Of a stretch of DNA of 64,000 nucleotides, positions 1 to 14,900 are shown piece by piece (position 1 is the first letter of the stretch; the number at the start of each line of letters is the position of its first letter). The stretch is from Megalopta genalis (taxonomy: Eukaryota > Arthropoda > Insecta > Hymenoptera > Halictidae): positions 930,001 to 994,000 of the forward strand of contig NW_027476113.1 in the NCBI RefSeq assembly GCF_051020955.1, written 5' to 3'. The translations under genes were made by a program, and so were the position numbers. A model generated the notes under the pieces. It worked only from the letters and a program-made list of their open reading frames with translations, did no database searches and was not told the DNA's origin.

Positions 1-2084
1 GAGCAAATGAACAAACGAACAAACGAACAAGTGAACAGGTGAACAAATGAACAAATGAACAAACGAACAAACGAACAAAGGAACAAATGAACAAATGATC
101 AAATGAACAAACGAACAAATGAACAAATGAACAAATGAACAAATGATCGAATGAACAAATGAACAAATGAACAAATGATCGAATGAACAAATGAACAAAT
201 GAACAAATGAACAAATGAACAAATTAACAAATGAACAAATGAACAAATGAACAAATGAACAAACGAACAAGTGAACAGGTGAACAGGTGAACAAATGAAC
301 AAATGAACAAACGAACAAACGAACAAAGGAACAAATGAACAAATGATCAAATGAACAAACGAACAAATGAACAAATGAACAAATGAACAAATGAACAAAT
401 GAACAAATGAACAAATGAACAAATGAACAAATGAACAAATGAACAAATGAACAAATGAACAAATGAACAAATGAACAAATGAACAAATGAACAAATGAAC
501 AAATGAACAAATGAACAAATGAACAAATACACAAGTGAACAAATGAACAAGTGAACAAATGAACAAGTGAACAAATGAACAAATGAACAAGTGAACAAAT
601 GAACAAATGAACAAGTGAACAAATGAACAACTGAACAACTGAACAAATGAACAAATGAACAAATGAACAAATGAACAAATGAACAAATGAACAAATGAAC
701 AAATGAACAAATGAACAAATGAACAAATGATCAAATGAACAAATGAACAAATGAACGAATGAACAAATGAACAAATGAACAAATGAACAAATGAACAAAT
801 GAACTAATGAACAAATGAACAAATTAACAAATGAACAAATGAACAAATGAACAAACGAACAAATGAACAAATGAACAAATGAGCGAATAGGCAAATGAAC
901 GAATGAACAGATGAGCGAATAGACAATCGCACAAATGAACAAATGAACAAATGAACAAATGAGCAATATGAGCAAAATGAACAAATGAACAAATGTACAA
1001 ATGAAAAAATGAACAAATGAACAGATGAACAAATGAACAAATGAACAAATGAACAAATGAACAAATGAACAAATGAACAAATGAACAAATGAACAAATGA
1101 ACAAATGAACAAATGAACAAATGAACAAATGAACAAATGAACAAATGAACAAATGAACAAATGAAGAAATGAAGAAATGAAGAAATGAACAAATGAACAA
1201 ATGAACAAATGAACAAATGAACAAATGAACAAATGAACAAATGAACAAATGATCAAATGAACAAATGAACAAATGAACAAATGAACAAATGAACAAATGA
1301 GCGAATAGGCAAATGAACGGATGAACAAATGAGCGAATAGACAATCGCACAAATGAACAAATGAACAAATGAACAAATGAACAAATGAACAAATGAACAA
1401 ATGAACAAATGAACAAATGAACAAATGAACAAATGAACAAATGAACAAATGACCAAATGAACAAATGAACAAATGAACAAATGATCAAATGAACAAATGA
1501 ACAAATGAACAAATGAACAAATGAACAAATGAACAAATAAACATATGAACAAATGAACAAATGAACAAATGAACAAATGAAGAAATACACAAGTGAACAA
1601 ATGAACAAGTGAACAAATGAACAAGTGAACAAATGAACAAACGAACATGTGAACAAATGAACAAGTGAACAAATGAACAAGTGAACAAATGAACAAGTGA
1701 ACAAATGAACAAGCGAACAAATGAACAAGCGAACAAATGAACAAGTGAACAAATGAACAAGTGAACAAATGAACAAATGAACAAGTGAACAAATGAACAA
1801 CTGAACAAATGAACAAATGAACAAATGAACAAATGAACAAATGAACAAATGAACAAGTGAACAAATGAACAAATGAACAAATGAACAAATGAACAAATGA
1901 ACAAATGAACAAATGAACAAATGAACAAATGAACAAATGAACAAATGAACAAATGAACAAATGAACAAATGAACAAATGAACAAATGAACAAATGATCAA
2001 ATGAACAAATGAACAAACGAACAAATGAACAAACGAACAAACGAACAAACGAACAAATGAACAAATGAACAAATGAACAAATGA

Positions 2085-2870
2085 ACAAATGAGCAAAATG
2101 AGCAAATGAGCAATATGAGCAAAATGAACAAATGAAAGAATGAAAAAATGAGCGAATGAACAAATGAGCGAGTAGACAATCGCACAAATGAACAAATGAA
2201 CAAATGAACAAATGAGCAATATGAGCAATATGAGCAAAATGAACAAATGAACAAATGAACGAATGAACAAATGAGCAATATGAGCAATATGAGCAAAATG
2301 AACAAATGAACAAATGAACGAATGAACAAATGAGCGAATGAACAAATGAGCGAATAGACAATCGCACAAATGAACAAATGAACAAATGAACAAATGAAAA
2401 AAATGAACAAATGTACAAATGAACAAATGAACAAATGAACAAATGAACAAGTGAACAAATGAACAAATGAACAAATAACGAAATGAACAAATGAGCGAAT
2501 GAACAAATGAGCGAATAGACAATCGCACAAATGAGCAATATGAGCAAAATGAACAAATGAAAGAATGAAAAAATGAGCGAATGAACAAATGAGCGAATAG
2601 ACAATCGCACAAATGAACAAATGAACAAATGAACAAATGAGCAATATGAGCAAAATGAACAAATGAACAAATGAACGAATGAACAAATGAGCGAATGAAC
2701 AAATGAGCGAATAGACAATCGCACAAATGAACAAATGAACAAATGAACAAATGTACAAATGAACAAATGAACAAACAAACAAATGAGCAAATGAACAAAT
2801 GAGCGAATAGGCAAATGAACGAATGAACAAATGAGCGAAGAGACAATCGCAAAAATGAAAAAATGAACAA
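2085..2870. repeat. Satellite sub-block with 9-bp units and GCGAATAGACAATCGC markers
   Basis: In this sub-block the 8-bp rhythm is interrupted by 9-bp units (GCAATATGA, GCAAAATGA) and by the 16-bp pair GCGAATAG-ACAATCGC. Similar sub-blocks recur near 886-980, 4,683-4,790, 6,260-7,040, 7,640-8,000, 10,060-10,340, 11,340-11,620, 12,145-12,500, 19,590-19,810, 21,580-21,850 and 24,605-24,890. The 9-bp units shift reading frames. In translation they give motifs such as H-F-A-H-I-A-H, which are frame artefacts. Confidence 0.85.
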
Positions 2871-5800
2871 ATGAACAAATGAACAAATGAACAAATGAAC
2901 AAATGAACAAATCAACAAATCAACAAATGAACAAATGGACAAATGGACAAATCAACAAATCAACAAATCAACAAATCAACAAATCAACAAATCAACAAAT
3001 CAACAAATCAACAAATGTACAAATGAACAAATGAACAAATGAACAAATGAACAAATGAACAAATGAACAAATGAACAAATGAACAAATGAACAAATGAAC
3101 AAATGAACAAATGAACAAATGAACAAATGAACAAATGAACAAATGAACAAGTGAACAAATGAACAAATGAACAAATGTACAAATGAACAAATGAACAAAC
3201 AAACAAATGAGCAAATGAACAAATGAGCGAATAGGCAAATGAACGAATGAACAAATGAGCGAAGAGACAATCGCAAAAATGAAAAAATGAACAAATGAAC
3301 AAATGAACAAATGAACAAATGAACAAATGAACAAACGAACAAACGAACAAACGAACAAACGAACAAACGAACAAATGAACAAATGAACAAATGAACAAAT
3401 GAACAAATGAACAAATGAACAAATGAACAAATGAACAAATGAACAAATGAACAAATGAACAAATCAACAAATCAACAAATCAGCAAATCAACAAATCAAC
3501 AAATGTACAAATGAACAAATGAACAAATGAACAAATGAACGAATGAACGAATGAACAAATGAACAAATGAACAAATGAACAAATGAACAAATGAACAAAT
3601 GAACAAATGTACAAATGAACAAATGAACAAATGAACAAATGAACAAATGAACAATTGGAAAAGCGAACATGTCAACAAATGAACAAATGAACAAATGATT
3701 AAATGATCAATTGAACGAATGAACAAATGAACAAATGAACAAACGAACAAACGAACAAACGAACAAATGAACAAATGAACAAATGAACAAATGAACAAAT
3801 GAACAAATGAACAAATGAACAAATGAACAATTGAAAAAGTGAACATGTCAACAAATGAACAAATGAACAAATGATCAAATGAACAAATGAACGAATGAAC
3901 TAATGAACAAATGAACAAACGAACAAACGAACAAACGAACAAACGAACAAATGAACAAATGAACAAATGAACAAATGAACAAGTGAACAAATGAACAAAT
4001 GAACAAATGAACAAATGAACAAATGAACAAGTGAACAAATGAACAAATGAACAAATGAACAAATGAACAAATGAACAAATGAACAAATGAACAAATGAAC
4101 AAATGAACAAATGAACAAATGAACAAATGAACAAATGATCAAATGAACAAATGTACAAATGAACAAATGAACAAATGATCAAATGAACAAATGAACAAAT
4201 GAACAAATGAACAAATGAACAAATGATCAAATGAACAAATGAACAAATGAACAAATGAACAAATGAACAAATCAACAAATGAACAAATTAACAAATGAAC
4301 AAATGAACAAATGAACAAATGAACAAATGAACAAATGAACAAATGAACAAATGAACAAACGAACAAGTGAACAGGTGAACAGGTGAACAAATGAACAAAT
4401 GAACAAACGAACAAACGAACAAAGGAACAAATGAACAAATGATCAAATGAACAAACGAACAAATGAACAAATGAACAAATGAACAAATGAACAAATGAAC
4501 AAATGAACAAATGAACAAATGAACAAATGAACAAATGAACAAATGAACAAATGAACAAATGAACAAATGAACAAATGAACAAATGAACAAATGAACAAAT
4601 GAACAAATGAACAAATGAACAAATACACAAGTGAACAAATGAACAAGTGAACAAATGAACAAGTGAACAAATGAACAAATGAGCGAATAGGCAAATGAAC
4701 GAATGAACAGATGAGCGAATAGACAATCGCACAAATGAACAAATGAACAAATGAACAAATGAGCAATATGAGCAAAATGAACAAATGAACAAATGTACAA
4801 ATGAAAAAATGAACAAATGAACAGATGAACAAATGAACAAATGAACAAATGAACAAATGAACAAATGAACAAATGAACAAATGAACAAATGAACAAATGA
4901 ACAAATGAACAAATGAACAAATGAACAAATGAAGAAATGAAGAAATGAAGAAATGAAGAAATGAACAAATGAACAAATGAACAAATGAACAAATGAACAA
5001 ATGAACAAATGAACAAATGAACAAATGATCAAATGAACAAATGAACAAATGAACAAATGAACAAATGAACAAATGAGCGAATAGGCAAATGAACGGATGA
5101 ACAAATGAGCGAATAGACAATCGCACAAATGAACAAATGAACAAATGAACAAATGAACAAATGAACAAATGAACAAATGAACAAATGAACAAATGAACAA
5201 ATGAACAAATGAACAAATGAACAAATGAACAAATGAACAAATGAACAAATGAACAAATGACCAAATGAACAAATGAACAAATGAACAAATGATCAAATGA
5301 ACAAATGAACAAATGAACAAATGAACAAATGAACAAATGAACAAATAAACATATGAACAAATGAACAAATGAACAAATGAACAAATGAAGAAATACACAA
5401 GTGAACAAATGAACAAGTGAACAAATGAACAAGTGAACAAATGAACAAGTGAACAAATGAACAAACGAACATGTGAACAAATGAACAAGTGAACAAATGA
5501 ACAAGTGAACAAATGAACAAGTGAACAAATGAACAAGTGAACAAATGAACAAGTGAACAAATGAACAAATGAACAAGTGAACAAATGAACAACTGAACAA
5601 ATGAACAAATGAACAAATGAACAAATGAACAAATGAACAAATGAACAAATGAACAAATGAACAAGTGAACAAATGAACAAATGAACAAATGAACAAATGA
5701 ACAAATGAACAAATGAACAAATGAACAAATGAACAAATGAACAAATGAACAAATGAACAAATGAACAAATGAACAAATGAACAAATGAACAAATGATCAA

Positions 5801-8800
5801 ATGAACAAATGAACAAACGAACAAATGAACAAACGAACAAACGAACAAATGAACAAATGAACAAATGAACAAATGAACAAATGAACAAATGAGCAAAATG
5901 AGCAAAAGGAACAAATGAACAAACGAACAAATGAACAAATGAACAAATGTACAAATGAACAAATGAACAAATGAACAAATGAACAAATGAACAAATGAAC
6001 AAATAAACAAACGAACAAATGAACAAATGAACAAATGAACAAATGAACAAATGAACAAATGAACAAACGAACAAATGAACAAATGAACAAATGAACAAAT
6101 GAACAAATGATCAAATGAACAAATGAACAAATGAACGAATGAACAAATGAACAAATGAACAAATAACCAAATGAACAAATGAACAAATGAACAAATGAAC
6201 AAATGAACAAATGAACAAATGAACAAACGAACAAATGAACAAATGGACAAATGAGCGAATAGGCAAATGAACGAATGAACAGATGAGCGAATAGACAATC
6301 GCACAAATGAACAAATGAACAAATGAGCAATATGAGCAAAATGAACAAATGAACAAATGAACGAATGAACAAATGAGCGAATGAACAAATGAGCGAATAG
6401 ACAATCGCACAAATGAGCAATATGAGCAAAATGAACAAATGAAAGAATGAAAAAATGAGCGAATGAACAAATGAGCGAGTAGACAATCGCACAAATGAAC
6501 AAATGAACAAATGAACAAATGAGCAATATGAGCAATATGAGCAAAATGAACAAATGAACAAATGAACGAATGAACAAATGAGCAATATGAGCAATATGAG
6601 CAAAATGAACAAATGAACAAATGAACGAATGAACAAATGAGCGAATGAACAAATGAGCGAATAGACAATCGCACAAATGAACAAATGAACAAATGAACAA
6701 ATGAACAAATGAAAAAAATGAACAAATGTACAAATGAACAAATGAACAAATGAACAAATGAACAAGTGAACAAATGAACAAATGAACAAATAACGAAATG
6801 AACAAATGAGCGAATGAACAAATGAGCGAATAGACAATCGCACAAATGAGCAATATGAGCAAAATGAACAAATGAAAGAATGAAAAAATGAGCGAATGAA
6901 CAAATGAGCGAATAGACAATCGCACAAATGAACAAATGAACAAATGAACAAATGAGCAATATGAGCAAAATGAACAAATGAACAAATGAACGAATGAACA
7001 AATGAGCGAATGAACAAATGAGCGAATAGACAATCGCACAAATGAACAAATGAACAAATGAACAAATGATCAAATGAACAAATGTACAAATGAACAAATG
7101 AACAAATGATCAAATGAACAAATGAACAAATGAATAAATGAACAAATGAACAAATGATCAAATGAACAAATGAACAAATGATCAAATGAACAAATGAACA
7201 AATGAACAAATGAACAAATGAACAAATCAACAAATGAACAAATTAACAAATGAACAAATGAACAAATGAACAAATGAACAAATCAACAAATGAACAAATG
7301 AACAAATCAACAAATGAACAAATGAACAAATGAACAAATGAACAAACGAACAAACGAACAAACGAACAAACGAACAAACGAACAAATGAACAAATGAACA
7401 AATGAACAAATGAACAAATGAACAAATGAACAAATGAACAAATGAACAAATGATCAAATGAACAAATGTACAAATGAACAAATGAACAAATGATCAAATG
7501 AACAAATGAACAAATGAACAAATGAACAAATGAACAAATAACCAAATGAACAAATGAACAAATGAACAAATGAACAAATGAACAAATGAACAAATGAACA
7601 AATGAACAAACGAACAAATGAACAAATGGACAAATGAGCGAATAGGCAAATGAACGAATGAACAGATGAGCGAATAGACAATCGCACAAATGAACAAATG
7701 AACAAATGAGCAATATGAGCAAAATGAACAAATGAACAAATGAACGAATGAACAAATGAGCGAATGAACAAATGAGCGAATAGACAATCGCACAAATGAG
7801 CAATATGAGCAAAATGAACAAATGAAAGAATGAAAAAATGAGCGAATGAACAAATGAGCGAGTAGACAATCGCACAAATGAACAAATGAACAAATGAACA
7901 AATGAGCAATATGAGCAATATGAGCAAAATGAACAAATGAACAAATGAACGAATGAACAAATGAGCAATATGAGCAATATGAGCAAAATGAACAAATGAA
8001 CAAATGAACGAATGAACAAAAGAACAAATGAACAAAAGAACAAATGAACAAATAAACAAATGAACAAATGAACAAATGAACAAAAGAACAAATGAACAAA
8101 TGAACAAATCAACAAATGAACAAATGAACAAATGAACAAATTAAAATATTGAACAAATGAACGAATGAACAAATGAACAAGTGAACAAATGATAAAATGA
8201 ACAAATGAACAAATGAACAAATGAACAAATGAACAAATGAACAAATGAACAAATGAACAAATGAACAAATGAACAAATGAATAAATGAACAAATGAACAA
8301 ATGAGCAAAATGAGCAAAATGAGCAAAAGGAACAAATGAACAAACGAACAAATGAACAAAAGAACAAATGAACAAAAGAACAAATGAACAAAAGAACAAA
8401 TGAACAAAAGAACAAATGAACAAATAAACAAATGAACAAATGAACAAATGAACAAATGAACAAAAGAACAAATGAACAAATGAACAAATCAACAAATGAA
8501 CAAATCAACAAATCAACAAATGTACAAATGAACAAATGAACAAATGAACAAATGAACAAATGAACGAATGAACAAATGAACAAATGAACAAATGAACAAA
8601 TGAGCGAATAGACAATCGCACAAATGAACAAATGAACAATTGAACAAATGAACAAATGAACAAGTGAACGAATGAACAAATGAGAAAATGAATAAATGAA
8701 CAAATGAGCGAATAGACAATCGCACAAATGAACAAATGAACAAACGAACAAATGAACAAATGAACAAATGAACAAATGAACAAATGAACAAATGAACAAA

Positions 8801-9395
8801 TGAACAAATGAACAAATGAACAAATGAACAAATGAACAAATGAACAAATGAACAAATGAACAAATGAACAAATGAACAAATGATCAAATGAACAAATGAA
8901 CCAATGAACAAATGAACAAATGAACAAATGAACAAATGAACAAATTAACAAATGAACAAATGAACAAATGAGCGAATGAACAAATAAACAAACGAACAAA
9001 TGAACAAATGAACAAATGAACAAATGAACAAATGAACAAATGAACAAATGAACAAATGAACAAATGAACAAATGATCAAATGAGCAAATGAACAAATGAA
9101 CAAATGAACAAATGAACAAATGAACAAATGAACAAATGAACAAATGAACAAATGAACAAATGAACAAATGATCAAATGAACAAATGAACAAATGATCAAA
9201 TGAACGAATGAACAAATTGGCGAATAGACAATCGAACGAATGAACAAATGAACAAATGAACAACTGAACAAATGAGCAAATGAAAAAATGAACGAATGAA
9301 CAAATGAACAATTGAACGAATGAACAAATGAACAAATGAACAAATGAACAAATGAACAAATGAACAAATGATCAAATGAACAAATGAACAAATGA

Positions 9396-10673
9396 TCAAA
9401 TGAACGAATGAACAAATTGGCGAATAGACAATCGAACGAATGAACAAATGAACAAATGAACAACTGAACAAATGAGCAAATGAAAAAATGAACGAATGAA
9501 CAAATGAACAATTGAACGAATGAACAAATGAACAAATGAGCGAATGAACAAATAAACAAATGAACAAATGAACAAATGAACAAATGAACAAATTAACAAA
9601 TGAACAAATGAACAAATGAGCGAATGAACAAATAAACAAACGAACAAATGAACAAATGAACAAATGAACAAATGAACAAATGAACAAATGAACAAATGAA
9701 CAAATGAACAAATGAACAAATGAACAAATGAACAAGTGAACAAATGAACAAATGAACAAATGAACAAATGAACAAATGAACAAATGAACAAATGAACAAA
9801 TGAACAAATGAACAAATGAACAAATGAACAAGTGAACAAATGAACAACTGAACAAATGAACAAATGAACAAATGAACAAATGAACAAATGAACAAATGAA
9901 CAAATGAACAAATGATCAAATGAACAAGTGAACAAATGAACGAATGAACAAGTGAACAAATGAACAAATAACCAAATGAACAAATGAACAAATGAACAAA
10001 TGAACAAATGAACAAATTAACAAATGAACAAACGAACAAATGAACAAATGAACAAATGAGCGAATAGGCAAATGAACGAATGAACAGATGAGCGAATAGA
10101 AAATCGCACAAATGAACAAATGAACAAATGAACAAATGAGCAATATGAGCAAAATGAACAAATGAACAAATGAACGAATGAACAAATGAGCGAATAGACA
10201 ATCGCACAAATGAGCAATATGAGCAAAATGAACAAATGAAAGAATGAACAAATGTGCGAATGAACAAATGAGCGAATAGACAATCGCACAAATGAACAAA
10301 TGAACAAATGAACAAATGAGCAATATGAGCAAAATGAACAAATGAACAAATGGACAAATGAACAAATGAACAAATGAACAAATGAACAAATGAACAAATG
10401 AACAAATGAACAAATGAACAAATGAACAAATGAACAAATGAGCGAATGAACAAATAAACAAACGAACAAATGAACAAATGAACAAATGAACAAATGAACA
10501 AATGAACAAATGAACAAATGAACAAATGAACAAATGAACAAATGAACAAATGATCAAATGAGCAAATGAACAAATGAACAAATGAACAAATGAACAAATG
10601 AACAAATGAACAAATGAACAAATGAACAAATGAACAAATGAACAAATGATCAAATGAACAAATGAACAAATGA
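9396..10673. repeat. Higher-order satellite segment, copy A (1,278 bp)
   Basis: This block begins just before a rare marker (TTGGCGAATAGACAATCGAACG near 9,417). It recurs at an offset of exactly 1,278 bp, with the variant-unit order preserved. The first 612 bp translate on the minus strand to an identical 203-residue frame in both copies. Rare markers (TTGGCGAATAG, AGCGAATAGAAAATCGC, TGTGCGAATG) recur at the same spacing. This shows a recent segmental duplication or unequal exchange inside the satellite. Confidence 0.85.
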
Positions 10674-11951
10674 TCAAATGAACGAATGAACAAATTGGCG
10701 AATAGACAATCGAACGAATGAACAAATGAACAAATGAACAACTGAACAAATGAGCAAATGAAAAAATGAACGAATGAACAAATGAACAATTGAACGAATG
10801 AACAAATGAACAAATGAGCGAATGAACAAATAAACAAATGAACAAATGAACAAATGAACAAATGAACAAATTAACAAATGAACAAATGAACAAATGAGCG
10901 AATGAACAAATAAACAAACGAACAAATGAACAAATGAACAAATGAACAAATGAACAAATGAACAAATGAACAAATGAACAAATGAACAAATGAACAAATG
11001 AACAAATGAACAAGTGAACAAATGAACAAATGAACAAATGAACAAATGAACAAATGAACAAATGAACAAATGAACAAATGAACAAATGAACAAATGAACA
11101 AATGAACAAGTGAACAAATGAACAACTGAACAAATGAACAAATGAACAAATGAACAAATGAACAAATGAACAAATGAACAAATGAACAAATGATCAAATG
11201 AACAAGTGAACAAATGAACGAATGAACAAGTGAACAAATGAACAAATAACCAAATGAACAAATGAACAAATGAACAAATGAACAAATGAACAAATTAACA
11301 AATGAACAAACGAACAAATGAACAAATGAACAAATGAGCGAATAGGCAAATGAACGAATGAACAGATGAGCGAATAGAAAATCGCACAAATGAACAAATG
11401 AACAAATGAACAAATGAGCAATATGAGCAAAATGAACAAATGAACAAATGAACGAATGAACAAATGAGCGAATAGACAATCGCACAAATGAGCAATATGA
11501 GCAAAATGAACAAATGAAAGAATGAACAAATGTGCGAATGAACAAATGAGCGAATAGACAATCGCACAAATGAACAAATGAACAAATGAACAAATGAGCA
11601 ATATGAGCAAAATGAACAAATGAACAAATGGACAAATGAACAAATGAACAAATGAACAAATGAACAAATGAACAAATGAACAAATGAACAAATGAACAAA
11701 TGAACAAATGAACAAATGAACAAATGAACAAATGAACAAATGAACAAATGAACAAATGAACAAATGAACAAATGAACAAATGAACAAATGAACAAATGAA
11801 CAAATGAACAAATGAACAAATGAACAAATGAACAAATGAACAAATACACAAGTGAACAAATGAACAAGTGAACAAATGAACAAGTGAACAAATGAACTAA
11901 TGAACAAGTGAACAAATGAACAAGTGAACAAATGAACAACTGAATAAATGA
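10674..11951. repeat. Higher-order satellite segment, copy B (1,278 bp)
   Basis: This is the adjacent second copy of the 9,396-10,673 block, in the same orientation. It contains the same markers, including the TTGGCGAATAGACAATCG unit near 10,695 and the AGCGAATAGAAAATCGC unit near 11,370. Similarity fades towards the right end, where a run of ACAAGTGA units takes over. The exact right boundary is an estimate from the offset. Confidence 0.75.
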
Positions 11952-14900
11952 ACAACTGAACAAATGAACAAATGAACAAATGAACAAATGAACAAATGAA
12001 CAAATGAACAAATGATCAAATGAACAAATGAACAAATGAACGAATGAACAAATGAACAAATAACCAAATGAACAAATGAACAAATGAACAAATGAACAAA
12101 TTAACAAATGAACAAATGAACAAACGAACAAATGATCAAATGAGCGAATAGGCAAATGAACGAATGAACAGATGAGCGAATAGACAATCGCACAAATGAA
12201 CAAATGAACAAATGAACAAATGAGCAATATGAGCAAAATGAACAAATGAACAAATGAACGAATGAACAAATGAGCGAATGAACAAATGAGCGAATAGACA
12301 ATCGCACAAATGAGCAATATGAGCAAAATGAACAAATGAAAGAATGAACAAACGTGCGAATGAACAAATGAGCGAATAGACAATCGCACAAATGAACAAA
12401 TGAACAAATGAACAAATGAGCAATATGAGCAAACTGAACAAATGAACAAATGAACGAATGAACAAATGAGCGAATGAACAAATGGGCGAATAGACAATCG
12501 CACAAATGAACAAATGAACAAATGAACAAATGAACAAATGAACAAATGAACAAATGAACGAATGAACAAATGAACAAATGAACAAATTAACGAATGAACA
12601 AATAAACAATTGAACGAATGAACAAATGAACAAATGAGCGAATGAACAAATGAACAAATGAACAAATGAACAGAAGAACAAATTAACAAATTAACAAATG
12701 AACAAATGAACAAATGAACAAATGAACAAATGAGCGAATGAACAAATGAACAAATGAACAAATGAACAAATGAACAAATGAACAAATGAACAAATGAACA
12801 AATGAACAAATGAACAAATGAACAAATGAACAAATGAACAAATGAACAAATGAACAAATGAACAAATGAACAAATGAACAAATGAACAAATGAACAAATG
12901 AACAAATGAACAAATGAACAAATGAACAAATGAACAAATGAACAAATGAACAAATGAACAAATGAACAAATGAACAAATGAACAAATGAACAAATGAACA
13001 AATGAACAAATGAACAAATGAACAAATGAACAAATGAACAAATGAACAAATGAACAAATGAACAAATGAGCAAATGAGCAAATGAACAAATGAACAAATG
13101 AACAAATGAACAAATGAACAAATGAACAAATGAACAAATGAACAAATGAACAAATGAACAAATGAACAAATGAACAAATGAACAAATGAACAAATGAACA
13201 AATGAACAAATGAACAAATGAACAAATGAACAAATGAACAAATGAACAAATGAACAAATGAACAAATGAACAAATGAACAAATGAACAAATGAACAAATG
13301 AACGAATGAACAAATGAGCGAATAGACAAATGAACAAAAGAACAAATGAACAAATGAACAAATGAACAAATGAACAAATGAACAAATGAACAAATGAACA
13401 TATGAACAAACGAACAAATAAACAATTGAACAAATGAACAAAAGAACAAATGAACAAATGAACAAATTAACAAATGAACAAATTAAAATATTGAACAAAT
13501 GAACGAATGAACAAATGAACAAGTGAACAAATGATCAAATGAACAAATGAACAAATGAACAAATGAACAAATGAACAAATGAACAAATGAACAAATGAAC
13601 AAATGAACAAATGAACAAATGAACAAATGAACAAATGAACAAATGAACAAATGAACAAATGAACAAATGAACAAATGAACAAATGAATAAATGAACAAAT
13701 GAACAAATGAGCAAAATGAGCAAAATGAGCAAAAGGAACAAATGAACAAACGAACAAATGAACAAAAGAACAAATGAACAAAAGAACAAATGAACAAATA
13801 AACAAATGAACAAATGAACAAATGAACAAAAGAACAAATGAACAAATGAACAAATCAACAAATGAACAAATGAACAAATGAACAAATTAAAATATTGAAC
13901 AAATGAACGAATGAACAAATGAACAAGTGAACAAATGATCAAATGAACAAATGAACAAATGAACAAATGAACAAATGAACAAATGAACAAATGAACAAAT
14001 GAACAAATGAACAAATGAACAAATGAATAAATGAACAAATGAACAAATGAGCAAAATGAGCAAAATGAGCAAAAGGAACAAATGAACAAACGAACATATG
14101 GACAAAAGAACAAAAGAACAAAAGAACAAATGAACAAATAAACAAATGAACAAATGAACAAATGAACAAATGAACAAAAGAACAAATGAACAAATGAACA
14201 AATCAACAAATGAACAAATCAACAAATCAACAAATGTACAAATGAACAAATGAACAAATGAACAAATGAACGAATGAACAAATGAACAAATGAACAAATG
14301 AACAAATGAGCGAATAGACAATCGCACAAATGAACAAATGAACAATTGAACAAATGAACAAATGAACAAGTGAACGAATGAACAAATGAGCAAATGAATA
14401 AATGAACAAATGAGCGAATAGACAATCGCACAAATGAACAAATGAACAAACGAACAAATGAACAAATGAACAAATGAACAAATGAACAAATGAACAAATG
14501 AACAAATGAACAAATGAACAAATGAACAAATGAACAAATGAACAAATGAACAAATGAACAAATGAACAAATGAACAAATGAACAAATGATCAAATGAACA
14601 AATGAACCAATGAACAAATGAACAAATGAACAAATGAACAAATGAACAAATTAACAAATGAACAAATGAACAAATGAGCGAATGAACAAATAAACAAACG
14701 AACAAATGAACAAATGAACAAATGAACAAATGAACAAATGAACAAATGAACAAATGAACAAATGAACAAATGAACAAATGATCAAATGAGCAAATGAACA
14801 AATGAACAAATGAACAAATGAACAAATGAACAAATGAACAAATGAACAAATGAACAAATGAACAAATGAACAAATGAACAAATGATCAAATGAACAAATG

